Source: Treponema sp. UBA937 (GTDB lineage: Bacteria > Spirochaetota > Spirochaetia > Treponematales > Breznakiellaceae). From it: a stretch of DNA of 16,275 nt. Every line of letters begins with the position of its first letter. Position 1 is the first letter of the stretch. Both the position numbers and the translations under genes were made by a program. A model generated the notes under the pieces. The model made no database searches. It was not told where the DNA came from and saw only the letters and a program-made list of their open reading frames with translations. The DNA lies in contig DBDH01000002.1 in NCBI GenBank assembly GCA_002293455.1, positions 1 through 16,275 of the forward strand, in the 5' to 3' direction. Positions 1 to 6,736 of this stretch are shown here, piece after piece.

Positions 1-19
1 CAGGAGCACATCATATCAG

Positions 20-56
20 GGCATCGCTGATTAGAGTCAATTTAATCAGCGTTGCC
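20..56. repeat. Imperfect inverted repeat, hairpin-forming
   Basis: Arms 20-33 and 43-56 are complementary over 14 positions with a single T/T mismatch: CGCTGATTA pairs with TAATCAGCG and the outer GGCA pairs with TGCC. The loop is 9 nt. No T-run follows on the + strand, so it is not a classical terminator for a gene entering from the left. It could be the end of a small mobile element, a terminator of another kind, or an operator. The pairing is clear; the function is not. Confidence 0.6.
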
Positions 57-100
57 TAAATCCTTAATATGAAACGAATGTGATACAACACGAAAACGCC

Positions 101-129
101 TTGACAAGATCATTGTTATATTCTAAATT
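101..129 (+). promoter_or_regulatory. Promoter of the first tetR operon
   Basis: A perfect -35 TTGACA (101-106) is followed after 17 bp by TAAATT (124-129), a 4/6 match to the -10 consensus. The -10 overlaps the left arm of the palindromic operator, so repressor binding there would block RNA polymerase. Nine bases just upstream of the -35 (GAAAACGCC, 92-100) recur upstream of the second tetR promoter. Confidence 0.6.
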
Positions 130-159
130 GAACACTGTTCAAAACGATGTTCAATTTAG
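123..159. promoter_or_regulatory. Compound palindromic operator upstream of tetR
   Basis: Perfect 12-bp arms, CTAAATTGAACA (123-134) and its complement (148-159), are separated by 13 bp. Nested inside is a second perfect palindrome, TTGAACA-C-TGTTCAA (128-142). There are thus three half-sites: TTGAACA at 128, TGTTCAA at 136 and TGTTCAA at 148. The array covers the probable -10 and transcription start and ends at the Shine-Dalgarno AGGGGG, so the long palindrome could also form an mRNA hairpin touching the RBS. The most likely ligand is the TetR protein encoded next; this is inferred from position. Confidence 0.7.
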
Positions 160-171
160 GGGGTGTAAAAT

Positions 172-735
172 ATGGAAATCAAAGAAAAACTATTAGACGT
201 TACGATGGAGTTGATAAAAGAGAAAAAGGGAAATCTCAATAATATAACGTTGAGAGAAATCGCGAAACGGGCGAAAACCGGTGTAGGCCTTATCAATTAT
301 CATTTTCAGAGTAAAAAAAATCTCATTGACCTTTGTGTGCAAAGAATTATCAGCGGAGTAATAGTGGGGGCAAAGGCTGATATGGAAAAATTATCACCGA
401 TGGAAAAATTAAAAACTTCCGTAAAAATACCAATCGATTTTTTAATGGAAAACCCCGATATTTCTAAAATCTCAATTCTGAGTGATTTAACACACGGTCA
501 GCAGAACGATAATACTTTTGAAACACTTGCGAGATATTACCATTATGTAAACGGCGTAGATTCAAGCGGGGATATTTTTTTTAAGACGGTTTTTTTGATA
601 CACGGTTTACAGGGGATTTTTTTGCGCTGGGAATTGTATAAGAATACATTTGATTTTTCAAATAAAGCTGAAAGAGATAATTTAATTGACAGATTGGTAG
701 AAAAAATTTTTGGAGGGAAAAATGTTGCAGAATAA
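172..735 (+). CDS. TetR/AcrR-family transcriptional repressor
   Basis: A 187-residue protein, typical for the family. The N-terminus holds a TetR helix-turn-helix: residues 23-52 include TLREIAKRAKTGVGLINYHF followed by SKKNLI, the usual recognition helix and the start of helix 4. The rest is a divergent helical ligand-binding and dimerisation domain, so the inducer cannot be predicted. The ATG has a good RBS (AGGGGG, about 8 nt upstream). The gene leads a run of overlapping genes for membrane and secreted proteins. Palindromes between promoter and RBS suggest that it represses its own operon. The family call is secure; the regulon is inferred. Confidence 0.93.
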   Translation: MEIKEKLLDVTMELIKEKKGNLNNITLREIAKRAKTGVGLINYHFQSKKNLIDLCVQRIISGVIVGAKADMEKLSPMEKLKTSVKIPIDFLMENPDISKISILSDLTHGQQNDNTFETLARYYHYVNGVDSSGDIFFKTVFLIHGLQGIFLRWELYKNTFDFSNKAERDNLIDRLVEKIFGGKNVAE

Positions 736-1357
736 TACAATGGGGAAAATCGGCGCGGCAGTAACGGGACTGGCTGTGCTGTCATTTGCGCTTTCAATGA
801 TTTTCGGCGTGTTTTATAACACGATATTCGCAAGCTGCCTGGCAAGTATTTTTATAGCAATCGGCTTTATACCGTTTATGGTTTCTTTGTTCTCAAAAAA
901 CAAAAACACCGAAAAAAAAGCCGTTGGGCTGACGGGAATATTATTCGCCGCGATTTACGCGGTAATCATTTTTTTAGTTTACTATGCCGAATGTACTACC
1001 GTAAGAATGAACGGGACATTAAGCGATGAAACATTATCAATCATAAGTTATGGATATTTAGGGAGTTTGTTTTTCAATTACGACTTACTCGGCTATGCTT
1101 TTATGGGCATGTCTACTTTTTTGATTGCGTTTTGTGTAGAGCCAAAAAGTAAAAGTGACAAGATTTTGCGAGGGCTGCTATGGGGTCACGGCATCTTCTT
1201 TTTATCTTGTTTGTTTATGCCTATGTTTCCCGTATTTACGGCAGGAACAAGTGATATTGTCGGAACAATCATATTAGAAATTTGGTGCGCGTATTTTATA
1301 CCTATCTGTATTTTGGGATATAAGTATTTTAACGGTGATCAAAAGGAAAACGTATGA
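722..1357 (+). CDS. Six-helix integral membrane protein, function unknown
   Basis: The protein has 211 residues from the ATG at 722. This start is preferred over an upstream in-frame TTG at 710 because GGAGGG (712-717) lies just before it. It overlaps the end of tetR by 14 bp, implying translational coupling. About six hydrophobic segments are visible, roughly residues 8-30, 36-58, 65-88, 110-138, 147-170 and 178-203, with few charged residues between them. I do not recognise the family and see no catalytic motif. A stretch near residue 120 (DLLGYAFMGM) resembles DPLAWGFFMGL in the second membrane protein of this operon, so the two may be distant paralogues. Confidence 0.85.
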   Translation: MLQNNTMGKIGAAVTGLAVLSFALSMIFGVFYNTIFASCLASIFIAIGFIPFMVSLFSKNKNTEKKAVGLTGILFAAIYAVIIFLVYYAECTTVRMNGTLSDETLSIISYGYLGSLFFNYDLLGYAFMGMSTFLIAFCVEPKSKSDKILRGLLWGHGIFFLSCLFMPMFPVFTAGTSDIVGTIILEIWCAYFIPICILGYKYFNGDQKENV

Positions 1358-1782
1358 ACAAAATGGTTAAAAGATATCTTTGTATTATCAGCGTGTTTTT
1401 AATTTCATTAAGCAATGTTTACGCGGATTCAGTTCTGGCAATAGAAATTCATAATGTAGTTGTGAATGGCGGTATTGTCTATGTGAGTATATTTTTTAAT
1501 GAACAGTCATATAAAAACAAAACCGCGGACATGATTTTTCCCATTGATCCAACAAATACTATTGTTCAAAAAGAAATAACATTACCGGAAGGGGAGTATG
1601 TGACAAGTATTTATCAGGATGTTAACAGAAACGGAGAAATGGATTTTGGTTTGTTTTGGATTCCCCAAGAACCTTATGGATTTTCAAATATGGAAGGGAA
1701 CATACCAGGGAGTTTTCACAAATTAAAAATAACAATGGATACATCAAACAGGAGAATACTAATCCCATTGGTGAAATATTGA
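1354..1782 (+). CDS. DUF2141-family secreted protein
   Basis: A 142-residue protein with an N-terminal signal peptide: Lys/Arg near residues 3-7, a hydrophobic core, and probable cleavage after VYA at residue 24. The mature part has the DUF2141 signature: an LPEGEY turn, then YQDVNRNGEMDFGLFWIPQEPYGFSN, where the Asp/Asn-rich D-x-N-x-N-G-x-x-D stretch resembles a calcium-binding loop, and a closing beta region. The family is small, exported and beta-rich, with no established function. The start overlaps the stop of the preceding gene by 4 bp (ATGA), and AAAGGA precedes it. It is likely translated together with the flanking membrane proteins. Confidence 0.85.
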   Translation: MNKMVKRYLCIISVFLISLSNVYADSVLAIEIHNVVVNGGIVYVSIFFNEQSYKNKTADMIFPIDPTNTIVQKEITLPEGEYVTSIYQDVNRNGEMDFGLFWIPQEPYGFSNMEGNIPGSFHKLKITMDTSNRRILIPLVKY

Positions 1783-1871
1783 ACAGTTGAAATTGTGTCT
1801 TCTATTGCCGGGGGTGACTTTGTGTGATAAGGTTTCATGACAAATGTACATTTTCTGACAGGAGTGATGAT

Positions 1872-2435
1872 ATGAAGCAAAAAGCGAAAGTAACAATCGC
1901 GTATTCGGGAATAGTGCTGGCCATTTTATATTTTGCGGTAGTAGCCGGTTACTTCTTAACGGAATCAACCGTAATCTTTAAGTTATGGGAAGCGATGATT
2001 ATTTTATCAGCCCTTATCCTGTTGCTGATTTTAATATCTGTGCTTGAAAATGCTGATGAAGATAAAAAAAGCTGGAAAATTGCCGCCATAGCTTTTATGG
2101 TATGCACAACTGTTATTACATCTGCCGCGCACTATTCCAATATTATTTCGTTACAGGGAATAATAGCGGATTTTCTTCCGAACGATCCATTGGCATGGGG
2201 CTTCTTTATGGGATTAGCTTTCATCTTCACCTCTGCGTCGCTTTCATCAACATTCAAAAATATCAAATACACATCGATGATTTGCGGATGTCTTTGTTTG
2301 ATAGGGTTTCTCGGTCCGATATTGAATGTAATCCCTTTATGGTTTGTTGCTGTCGCGGGTTTCGTATTAGGGATTCCCGTTATTTGCGTACAGCTATTAT
2401 TATTTTATAAAAGACAAGGCGAAGCTGGAAAATAA
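1872..2435 (+). CDS. Second six-helix membrane protein, function unknown
   Basis: The protein has 187 residues from the ATG at 1872. This is preferred over an upstream in-frame ATG at 1824 because AGGAG precedes it at normal spacing, and the 16 extra residues would be hydrophilic and unlike a membrane-protein start. Six hydrophobic segments are visible, approximately residues 7-29, 37-58, 68-90, 104-127, 134-156 and 158-181. It ends in a short charged tail (KRQGEAGK). The family is not recognised. It shares topology and a short WGFFMGL-like stretch with the membrane protein at 722-1357. The gene follows the DUF2141 gene by 89 bp in the same orientation and is probably in the same transcript. 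Confidence 0.82.
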   Translation: MKQKAKVTIAYSGIVLAILYFAVVAGYFLTESTVIFKLWEAMIILSALILLLILISVLENADEDKKSWKIAAIAFMVCTTVITSAAHYSNIISLQGIIADFLPNDPLAWGFFMGLAFIFTSASLSSTFKNIKYTSMICGCLCLIGFLGPILNVIPLWFVAVAGFVLGIPVICVQLLLFYKRQGEAGK

Positions 2436-2468
2436 GCAAACTTCTACGGTTTAGGAGGGTGACATTAT

Positions 2469-2573
2469 ATGAAAATTACATTAATTCACGGGCAAAACCA
2501 TAAAGGGAGCACCTATCATATAGCAAGAACGGCCTTGGAAGCGTTAGAAAATAAGCATACTCCACTCTGTTAA
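2469..2573 (+). pseudogene. Truncated NAD(P)H-dependent FMN reductase (N-terminal stump)
   Basis: A strong RBS (AGGAGGGTG) precedes an ATG that opens with MKITLIHGQNHKGSTYHIAR. This is the first beta strand and the phosphate-binding loop of the flavodoxin-like NADPH-dependent FMN reductase family. The frame stops at TAA after 34 codons, whereas family members run to roughly 170-200 residues. The downstream sequence in any frame does not continue the fold; no cysteine-containing CxxC region follows. It is therefore a decayed gene, cut near codon 28-30 by deletion or recombination. As the last gene of the first tetR operon, it may have supplied the redox enzyme of the original module. Confidence 0.7.
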
Positions 2574-2874
2574 GCGGCAGCTCCATTACCGAATGGAAAA
2601 AGGATTGTTTCTTGAACCGGATTTATGAAACGCTGAAAAATGACGCGAGCTTTGCAGGCAAGCTGAAACTCGATGAAACAACAAACCGTCTTACCATTGT
2701 GTTTCATGTGTTGCCGGGGGTGATTTTGTTTTCATAGAGAGCCGTACTTTTTGGGGACGCGCTAAACTCAAAGTTATGGATAAAGCGAAATTTGAAAAGA
2801 AAAGAGAACGGTACATGAGAAGAAAATCTTCACGGATGTATACCGGAACTGAAATTATCAAGCGGGACGGATGA
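2555..2874 (+). pseudogene. Frameshifted coding remnant, unrecognised
   Basis: Two overlapping open stretches without good starts look coding. One frame is open from 2555 to a TAG at 2737 and includes SGSSITEWKKDCFLNRIYET, ending in RLTIVFHV. The next frame is open from 2677 to a TGA at 2874 and includes VAGGDFVFIESRTFWGRAKL and a lysine/arginine-rich end (KKRERYMRRK). Joining them near 2700-2715 would give one protein of about 105 residues, so a single frameshift is plausible. I do not recognise the product. The basic C-terminus suggests nucleic-acid binding, but that is only a guess. It sits directly after the FMN reductase stump. Confidence 0.4.
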
Positions 2875-2973
2875 TATGGCGCAGATAGTACACGCTAAAG
2901 TAACGAATAGATAGCAGTCAGGCGTAGATACGGAAGGATGCGTGGTGACGTTACAAATCTTAAGAAAACGCCC
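2875..2973. other. Non-coding stretch before the second tetR promoter
   Basis: No start codon with an RBS, no RNA gene and no strong hairpin is visible here. With the two remnants before it, the interval 2436-2973 contains no intact gene. Confidence 0.6.
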
Positions 2974-3002
2974 TTGACAGCAAAGTATACCGATGGTATA
3001 TT
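2974..3002 (+). promoter_or_regulatory. Promoter and TetR operator of the second tetR operon
   Basis: A perfect -35 TTGACA (2974-2979), 17 bp, then TATATT (2997-3002). A perfect 15-bp palindrome, TATACC-GAT-GGTATA (2986-3000), fills the spacer and half of the -10, an ideal place for a repressor to exclude RNA polymerase. It is most likely the autoregulatory operator of the downstream TetR protein. Confidence 0.75.
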
Positions 3003-3007
3003 AAATA

Positions 3008-3035
3008 CATAAGCAGTATACTTATCCTGCTTATG
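3008..3035 (+). promoter_or_regulatory. 5'-leader inverted repeat ending at the Shine-Dalgarno
   Basis: CATAAGCAG (3008-3016) and CTGCTTATG (3027-3035) form a perfect 9-bp stem with a 10-nt loop. The last stem base is the first G of the GGAGG RBS. It could be a second operator or an mRNA hairpin limiting access to the RBS. The first tetR gene has a similar arrangement. Confidence 0.55.
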
Positions 3036-3046
3036 GAGGTATCATC

Positions 3047-3691
3047 TTGAAAGATTCTACTCGTGAGCGTGAACGGCTGGCAAGAGAGCGCGATATGCTG
3101 GACGCCGCAATCAAGTTGTTTTGCGAAAATGGATTTGAAAAGACTTCTATGGAAGATGTAGCAAAAGAATCTGAATATACAAAGAAAACCATATATCGGT
3201 ATTTTACTTGTAAAGAAGATTTGTTTTTTGCCGTGATGTTAGATGGCTATCGAATTCTGACGGAAATGATAACATCGTCTCATAATCCGAATTGTAACGG
3301 TTTAGAAAACATTCGCCGCTCATTTTTTGCGTTCTATGATTTTAATGTAAAGCACTCTCAGCTATTACAGCTAATGACAATGGAGGGGATTATAAAATCA
3401 TATTCGGTCAATAAGGATGTCCCTTACCGTGAAAAACTGAACGGGCAAACTATGATTATGTTCAAAGGTATTATAGAATTATTTGTTTACGCAAAGTCTG
3501 AGGGAAGCATCCGTTCCGATGTGGATGTTACGCAATTAGCCCATTCTTCCATATTTATGGCAACAGGGTTCTTCCACCTGTTTTCGCTGTCCGGCGCGTC
3601 ATTCACACATTTTCTTCAGATGGACAGTGACACTTTTGCCATCTTTTGCATCGACCGTATGATAGATTCCCTGCGCGCGGGGGGAATGTGA
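3047..3691 (+). CDS. TetR/AcrR-family transcriptional repressor
   Basis: A 214-residue TetR protein. The start is a TTG, 7 nt after a perfect GGAGG (3035-3039); no ATG competes. A charged N-terminal extension (TRERERLARERDMLDAA) leads into the helix-turn-helix at residues 33-63, with TSMEDVAKESEYTKKTIYRYF and then CKEDLFFAV. This is close to the family consensus. The C-terminal domain is a generic helical ligand-binding domain. The gene is followed 1 bp later by a membrane-protein gene, which it probably controls, and its promoter carries a palindrome over the -10. The inducer is unknown. Confidence 0.94.
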   Translation: MKDSTRERERLARERDMLDAAIKLFCENGFEKTSMEDVAKESEYTKKTIYRYFTCKEDLFFAVMLDGYRILTEMITSSHNPNCNGLENIRRSFFAFYDFNVKHSQLLQLMTMEGIIKSYSVNKDVPYREKLNGQTMIMFKGIIELFVYAKSEGSIRSDVDVTQLAHSSIFMATGFFHLFSLSGASFTHFLQMDSDTFAIFCIDRMIDSLRAGGM

Positions 3692-3692
3692 C

Positions 3693-4235
3693 ATGAAAAA
3701 GATTGTTCGTCTCATCGGGGTTATAGGCTTCGTTATCTGCCTGATACTTATGTACACCACGGATTTAGGGCATATTGGTTTGCAAAAATATGATGCCGAT
3801 TTCAGTTTGCTTGATATGAAGTTTCACTATTCGGTGAACAATATTGAGGATACCCTTGAAGGGTTAGGCAGCGGCGGCAGGTCGGCATATCGCAATTTTT
3901 GGCTGCTTGATTATGCCTTTATTGCTTGCTTTTTGATAGTGATGCTTAGCATGGTAAACAGGTATGTACAGAATAACCGGGCAAAAAAGGTGTTGATAAC
4001 CCTCGCTGTTATGAGAGCGTGTTTTGATATAGCCGAGAATACTTTTCTTTGGGTGTTAAGCCGTATATACCCGGCGCATCACGATGTACTTGCAGCGCTC
4101 TGCCCCTGGATAACAACTCTCAAGTTTATATGTTTGTATTTGTGGGTTGTTGGTATCGCATGGACGTGTATCGCTCTTGTAATAAAAAGAGTGTTGACAG
4201 CGTACCATGCGAAAAAAAGAAATAGCAACAGCTAA
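3693..4235 (+). CDS. Four-helix membrane protein, probable TetR target
   Basis: A 180-residue protein whose ATG follows the tetR stop by 1 bp, with GGGGGG just upstream inside the tetR end. Four hydrophobic segments are visible, about residues 4-25, 68-90, 98-125 and 136-165. A roughly 40-residue hydrophilic stretch between the first two (KYDADFSLLDMKFHYSV onward) is probably extracytoplasmic. It ends in a basic tail (KKRNSNS). I do not recognise the family. Coupling to tetR suggests it is induced by the same signal, for example as part of an export or envelope-stress response. That is inference from gene order. Confidence 0.83.
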   Translation: MKKIVRLIGVIGFVICLILMYTTDLGHIGLQKYDADFSLLDMKFHYSVNNIEDTLEGLGSGGRSAYRNFWLLDYAFIACFLIVMLSMVNRYVQNNRAKKVLITLAVMRACFDIAENTFLWVLSRIYPAHHDVLAALCPWITTLKFICLYLWVVGIAWTCIALVIKRVLTAYHAKKRNSNS

Positions 4236-4303
4236 TTACTTCAAGACGGGTGATTGAAATGGCATCTATTCGGATAGCGCTTAGTAATAGTTCAAATATC
4301 AAA

Positions 4304-4326
4304 ATAAGGCATAATCCCCGCCTTAT
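4304..4326 (-). terminator. Possible terminator of the leftward thuA cluster
   Basis: ATAAGGC (4304-4310) pairs with GCCTTAT (4320-4326) around a 9-nt loop. Read leftward, the stem overlaps the M29 gene's stop and is followed by TTTT after the final A. The stem is short and the T-run weak, so confidence is modest. It lies between convergent genes and could serve either strand. Confidence 0.4.
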
Positions 4327-5486
4327 CACAAAAACGCTTCCGCTAAATTCCCCTTATCTTCAATCACAACTTTCGATCCGTCTTCCATTATTGCGGTGAT
4401 GGTTGGTTTTTTTACAAGGCCGTCAAGGTGGATAAGCGCCGGAGCGTCATCATCATAATTTGAACCGATGGCAAAGTGGCAGGTCTTGAAGGCTTTTTCA
4501 TCTTCCAACATGTTGCCGATAATTGTTGCTTTGGGGTTAAGGCCGATGCCGAGTTCGCCGATGCCGCGCGCGTTTTTCGCGTAGACCGCGCCCGATCCTT
4601 TTTCGAGCTTTCCGGCAGCTTCAAATTCAACAGCGTTTTTTTCGCCCAAGGTTACGGTTTCGAGCAAGGCATCGGCATCGCTTCCGCCGCTTATATCGGT
4701 GATAAATCCTTTTTCCAGCGTACAGCGGATGGGGTCTTTTATCAGAATTGTTTTATCGTGCAGGCTGATGGAACCATCATACACAATGATGCCTTCCGCC
4801 GTACCATTTTCCGGGCTGATAAATGTTTCCCCCGCAGGAAGATTTCCCCCCTGGCCGCCGGCGGAAAAATCGCCGTCATCGGACATGGCGAGTCTTCCCT
4901 TTAGGCCGATCATAATATCCGTTCCTGCCGGAGCGGTAATGTGAACGGCAGCAGCTTTGTCCAACACAGCCTTCACAGCCGCACACTGCCTGCGGAGCGT
5001 ATCATAATCGATGGGAACGGTTCTGACAAAAGAATCAATTGTCGTTCCCGGAGACCAAAAAGACCGGCAGCTTTTGTATCCGTACATGTGCAGATGGAAC
5101 ATATTATCCCATTTTTTATTTTGATAGATATATGGATTCAGAATTCCCGTCCGGTCTTTTCCCAATTTTTCCGCGCTCATCGAAATGACAACTTCCGGCT
5201 TCGCTTCAAACGCCGCAATGACGGCAGGTTCCGCAAAATCCAATTGAGTCTTTGCGCTCTGATACATAATAATAGGACGGCCGTTCGCGTCAAGGACCGC
5301 GTCATACAGCGCTTTGGAAATCAAAGAAACTTCCGGATCGGGATTTGTAATGATAATAACCTGTTCGCCTTCTTTCACTTTGAGAGAATCCGCAATGGCA
5401 ATCTTCGCGGCGTTTTGCAGTTCGGCAGAAATGTGTTCGCTCTCGGCAAACCTGTGTTTTAATGTACTCATAGAAAAAGTATGCAT
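4326..5486 (-). CDS. M29-family metalloaminopeptidase (aminopeptidase T/AmpS-like)
   Basis: A 386-residue protein, close to the usual 370-410 of peptidase family M29, which removes N-terminal residues from peptides using two metal ions. Visible signatures are NLPAGETFISPENG (residues 215-228, with Glu220 a likely metal ligand), GIGELGIGLNP around Glu311, CHFAIGSNYDDD (His337, Tyr344) and IHLDG (His353, Asp355) followed by KKPTI. All are in the expected order. The start is uncertain: neither Met1 nor Met6 has a clear RBS, and both are followed by a hydrophilic segment. It is the last gene of a leftward cluster after the oxidoreductase, 66 bp away, and likely shares its transcript. No signal peptide is visible, so it is presumably cytoplasmic. 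Confidence 0.88.
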   Translation of the reverse strand: MHTFSMSTLKHRFAESEHISAELQNAAKIAIADSLKVKEGEQVIIITNPDPEVSLISKALYDAVLDANGRPIIMYQSAKTQLDFAEPAVIAAFEAKPEVVISMSAEKLGKDRTGILNPYIYQNKKWDNMFHLHMYGYKSCRSFWSPGTTIDSFVRTVPIDYDTLRRQCAAVKAVLDKAAAVHITAPAGTDIMIGLKGRLAMSDDGDFSAGGQGGNLPAGETFISPENGTAEGIIVYDGSISLHDKTILIKDPIRCTLEKGFITDISGGSDADALLETVTLGEKNAVEFEAAGKLEKGSGAVYAKNARGIGELGIGLNPKATIIGNMLEDEKAFKTCHFAIGSNYDDDAPALIHLDGLVKKPTITAIMEDGSKVVIEDKGNLAEAFL

Positions 5487-5552
5487 TGAGCCGCGAAACA
5501 GGTCAAGGGTTTTGTTCCTTCTATATCGTGTGTCTTTACGGCGCGGATATGC

Positions 5553-6662
5553 TTATATCAGCGGCTGCGGACGTTCACATCGGGTTTTCGGCTCATAATA
5601 TTTTCCCGCTGCCGAAGCATCATGGATACCGTACATTATATCAAGAACATGGTTCGTCATTTCGGCGGAAGCCCGGTGCAGACGATCTTTTTCAATAGCT
5701 TCGGCCATATCCGTAATGCCGATACCGCGCAGATTATTCAGACGATGCCAATCATCCTTGTCTTTTGGATGATCAGGCTCCCGAAGAATGAGGGGAATTA
5801 CCGACCAGTTTTCTTCACGGAAACGGCGGAGGCGAACCTCACCTCGGAAATAATTCGGATCGGGAACCTGCAAAGTACCTTCTGTGCCGTATATTTCGAT
5901 AAAGGGCATTGAGCTTGACCACACATCAAAACTGGTAACGATAACTCCTGTCGCACCGCAGGCAAAATCAAGCACACCGGTTACATGAGTCGGAACATCA
6001 ACCTTGATTATTTTGCCGTTCAACGGTTCGCTTGTAATAAGCCGTTCAGCTTGTCCTTTCCGGGCGGAACCGGAAATTCTGGCGACAGGACCTAACAGAT
6101 TCACCAGCGCCGTCAGATAGTAGGGCCCCATATCAAACATGGGACCACCGCCTGCTTTGTAGTAAAACTCCGGGTCAGGATGCCAGTGTTCATGTCCGTG
6201 ACAGAGCATATACGCGCTTGCCGCAACAGGTCTGCCTATCCACCCGTCATCAATGATTTTACGGCAGGTCTGAATGCCGGGGCCGAGAAAAGTATCCGGC
6301 GCGCCGCCTACCCGCAGATTTTTGGATGCGGCGGTTTTTAATAGTTCTTCGGCTTCTTCCCGTTTCGCGCATAGGGGTTTCTCGTTGTAAATATGTTTGC
6401 CTGCTTTCACTGCCGACATTGCCACCTCATAATGATTCTGCGGCTGAGTCAGATTGAGTACAATATCTACATCGGAACATTTGACAAGTTCATCGGCGGA
6501 ATTAAACGCCTTAACTCCGTAAGTTTCGGCGGTCTTTTCCAGTCTCTCGCTGATAAGATCAGCGACAGCGGTGAGTTTAACCCGTTTGGCGAACATGCCT
6601 GTTAAGTTGGATAAATAAATTCCGCTGATTTTCCCTAATCCCGCTATTCCAATATGCTGCAT
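5553..6662 (-). CDS. Gfo/Idh/MocA-family NAD(P)-dependent oxidoreductase
   Basis: A 369-residue protein with an N-terminal Rossmann fold (GLGKISG at 8-14) and the family's conserved EKP motif (NEKPL, residues 93-97), whose Lys95 is the usual catalytic lysine. Then comes the C-terminal alpha/beta domain with GGGPMFDMGPYYLTALVNLLGP, the conserved substrate-side helix. These enzymes oxidise or reduce sugars, inositols and related polyols at a ring carbon. The ATG has a perfect GAGGAG upstream. The neighbour encodes a ThuA-like protein, and pairing of ThuA with this family is known from trehalose/3-keto-sugar metabolism (thuA/thuB). A role in keto-sugar conversion is therefore reasonable, but the substrate is not readable from sequence. 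Confidence 0.93.
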   Translation of the reverse strand: MQHIGIAGLGKISGIYLSNLTGMFAKRVKLTAVADLISERLEKTAETYGVKAFNSADELVKCSDVDIVLNLTQPQNHYEVAMSAVKAGKHIYNEKPLCAKREEAEELLKTAASKNLRVGGAPDTFLGPGIQTCRKIIDDGWIGRPVAASAYMLCHGHEHWHPDPEFYYKAGGGPMFDMGPYYLTALVNLLGPVARISGSARKGQAERLITSEPLNGKIIKVDVPTHVTGVLDFACGATGVIVTSFDVWSSSMPFIEIYGTEGTLQVPDPNYFRGEVRLRRFREENWSVIPLILREPDHPKDKDDWHRLNNLRGIGITDMAEAIEKDRLHRASAEMTNHVLDIMYGIHDASAAGKYYEPKTRCERPQPLI

Positions 6663-6736
6663 AATAACTCCTCATATTAGCCGCGTGAGCGGCGGTGTTA
6701 ATCGAAGGGCTGTCCAACACACAGACCATGATTCCC

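Noticed and set aside
4259..4399. A 46-codon + strand ORF starting MASIRIALSNSSN after the four-helix protein
   Set aside because: Mostly antisense to the M29 gene's end, with a weak RBS. Its first codons could be a truncated gene start, but nothing supports it.
4476..5462. Several + strand open frames of 70-173 codons opposite the M29 peptidase gene
   Set aside because: They are antisense shadows of a gene with clear family motifs, and lack RBS and recognisable products.
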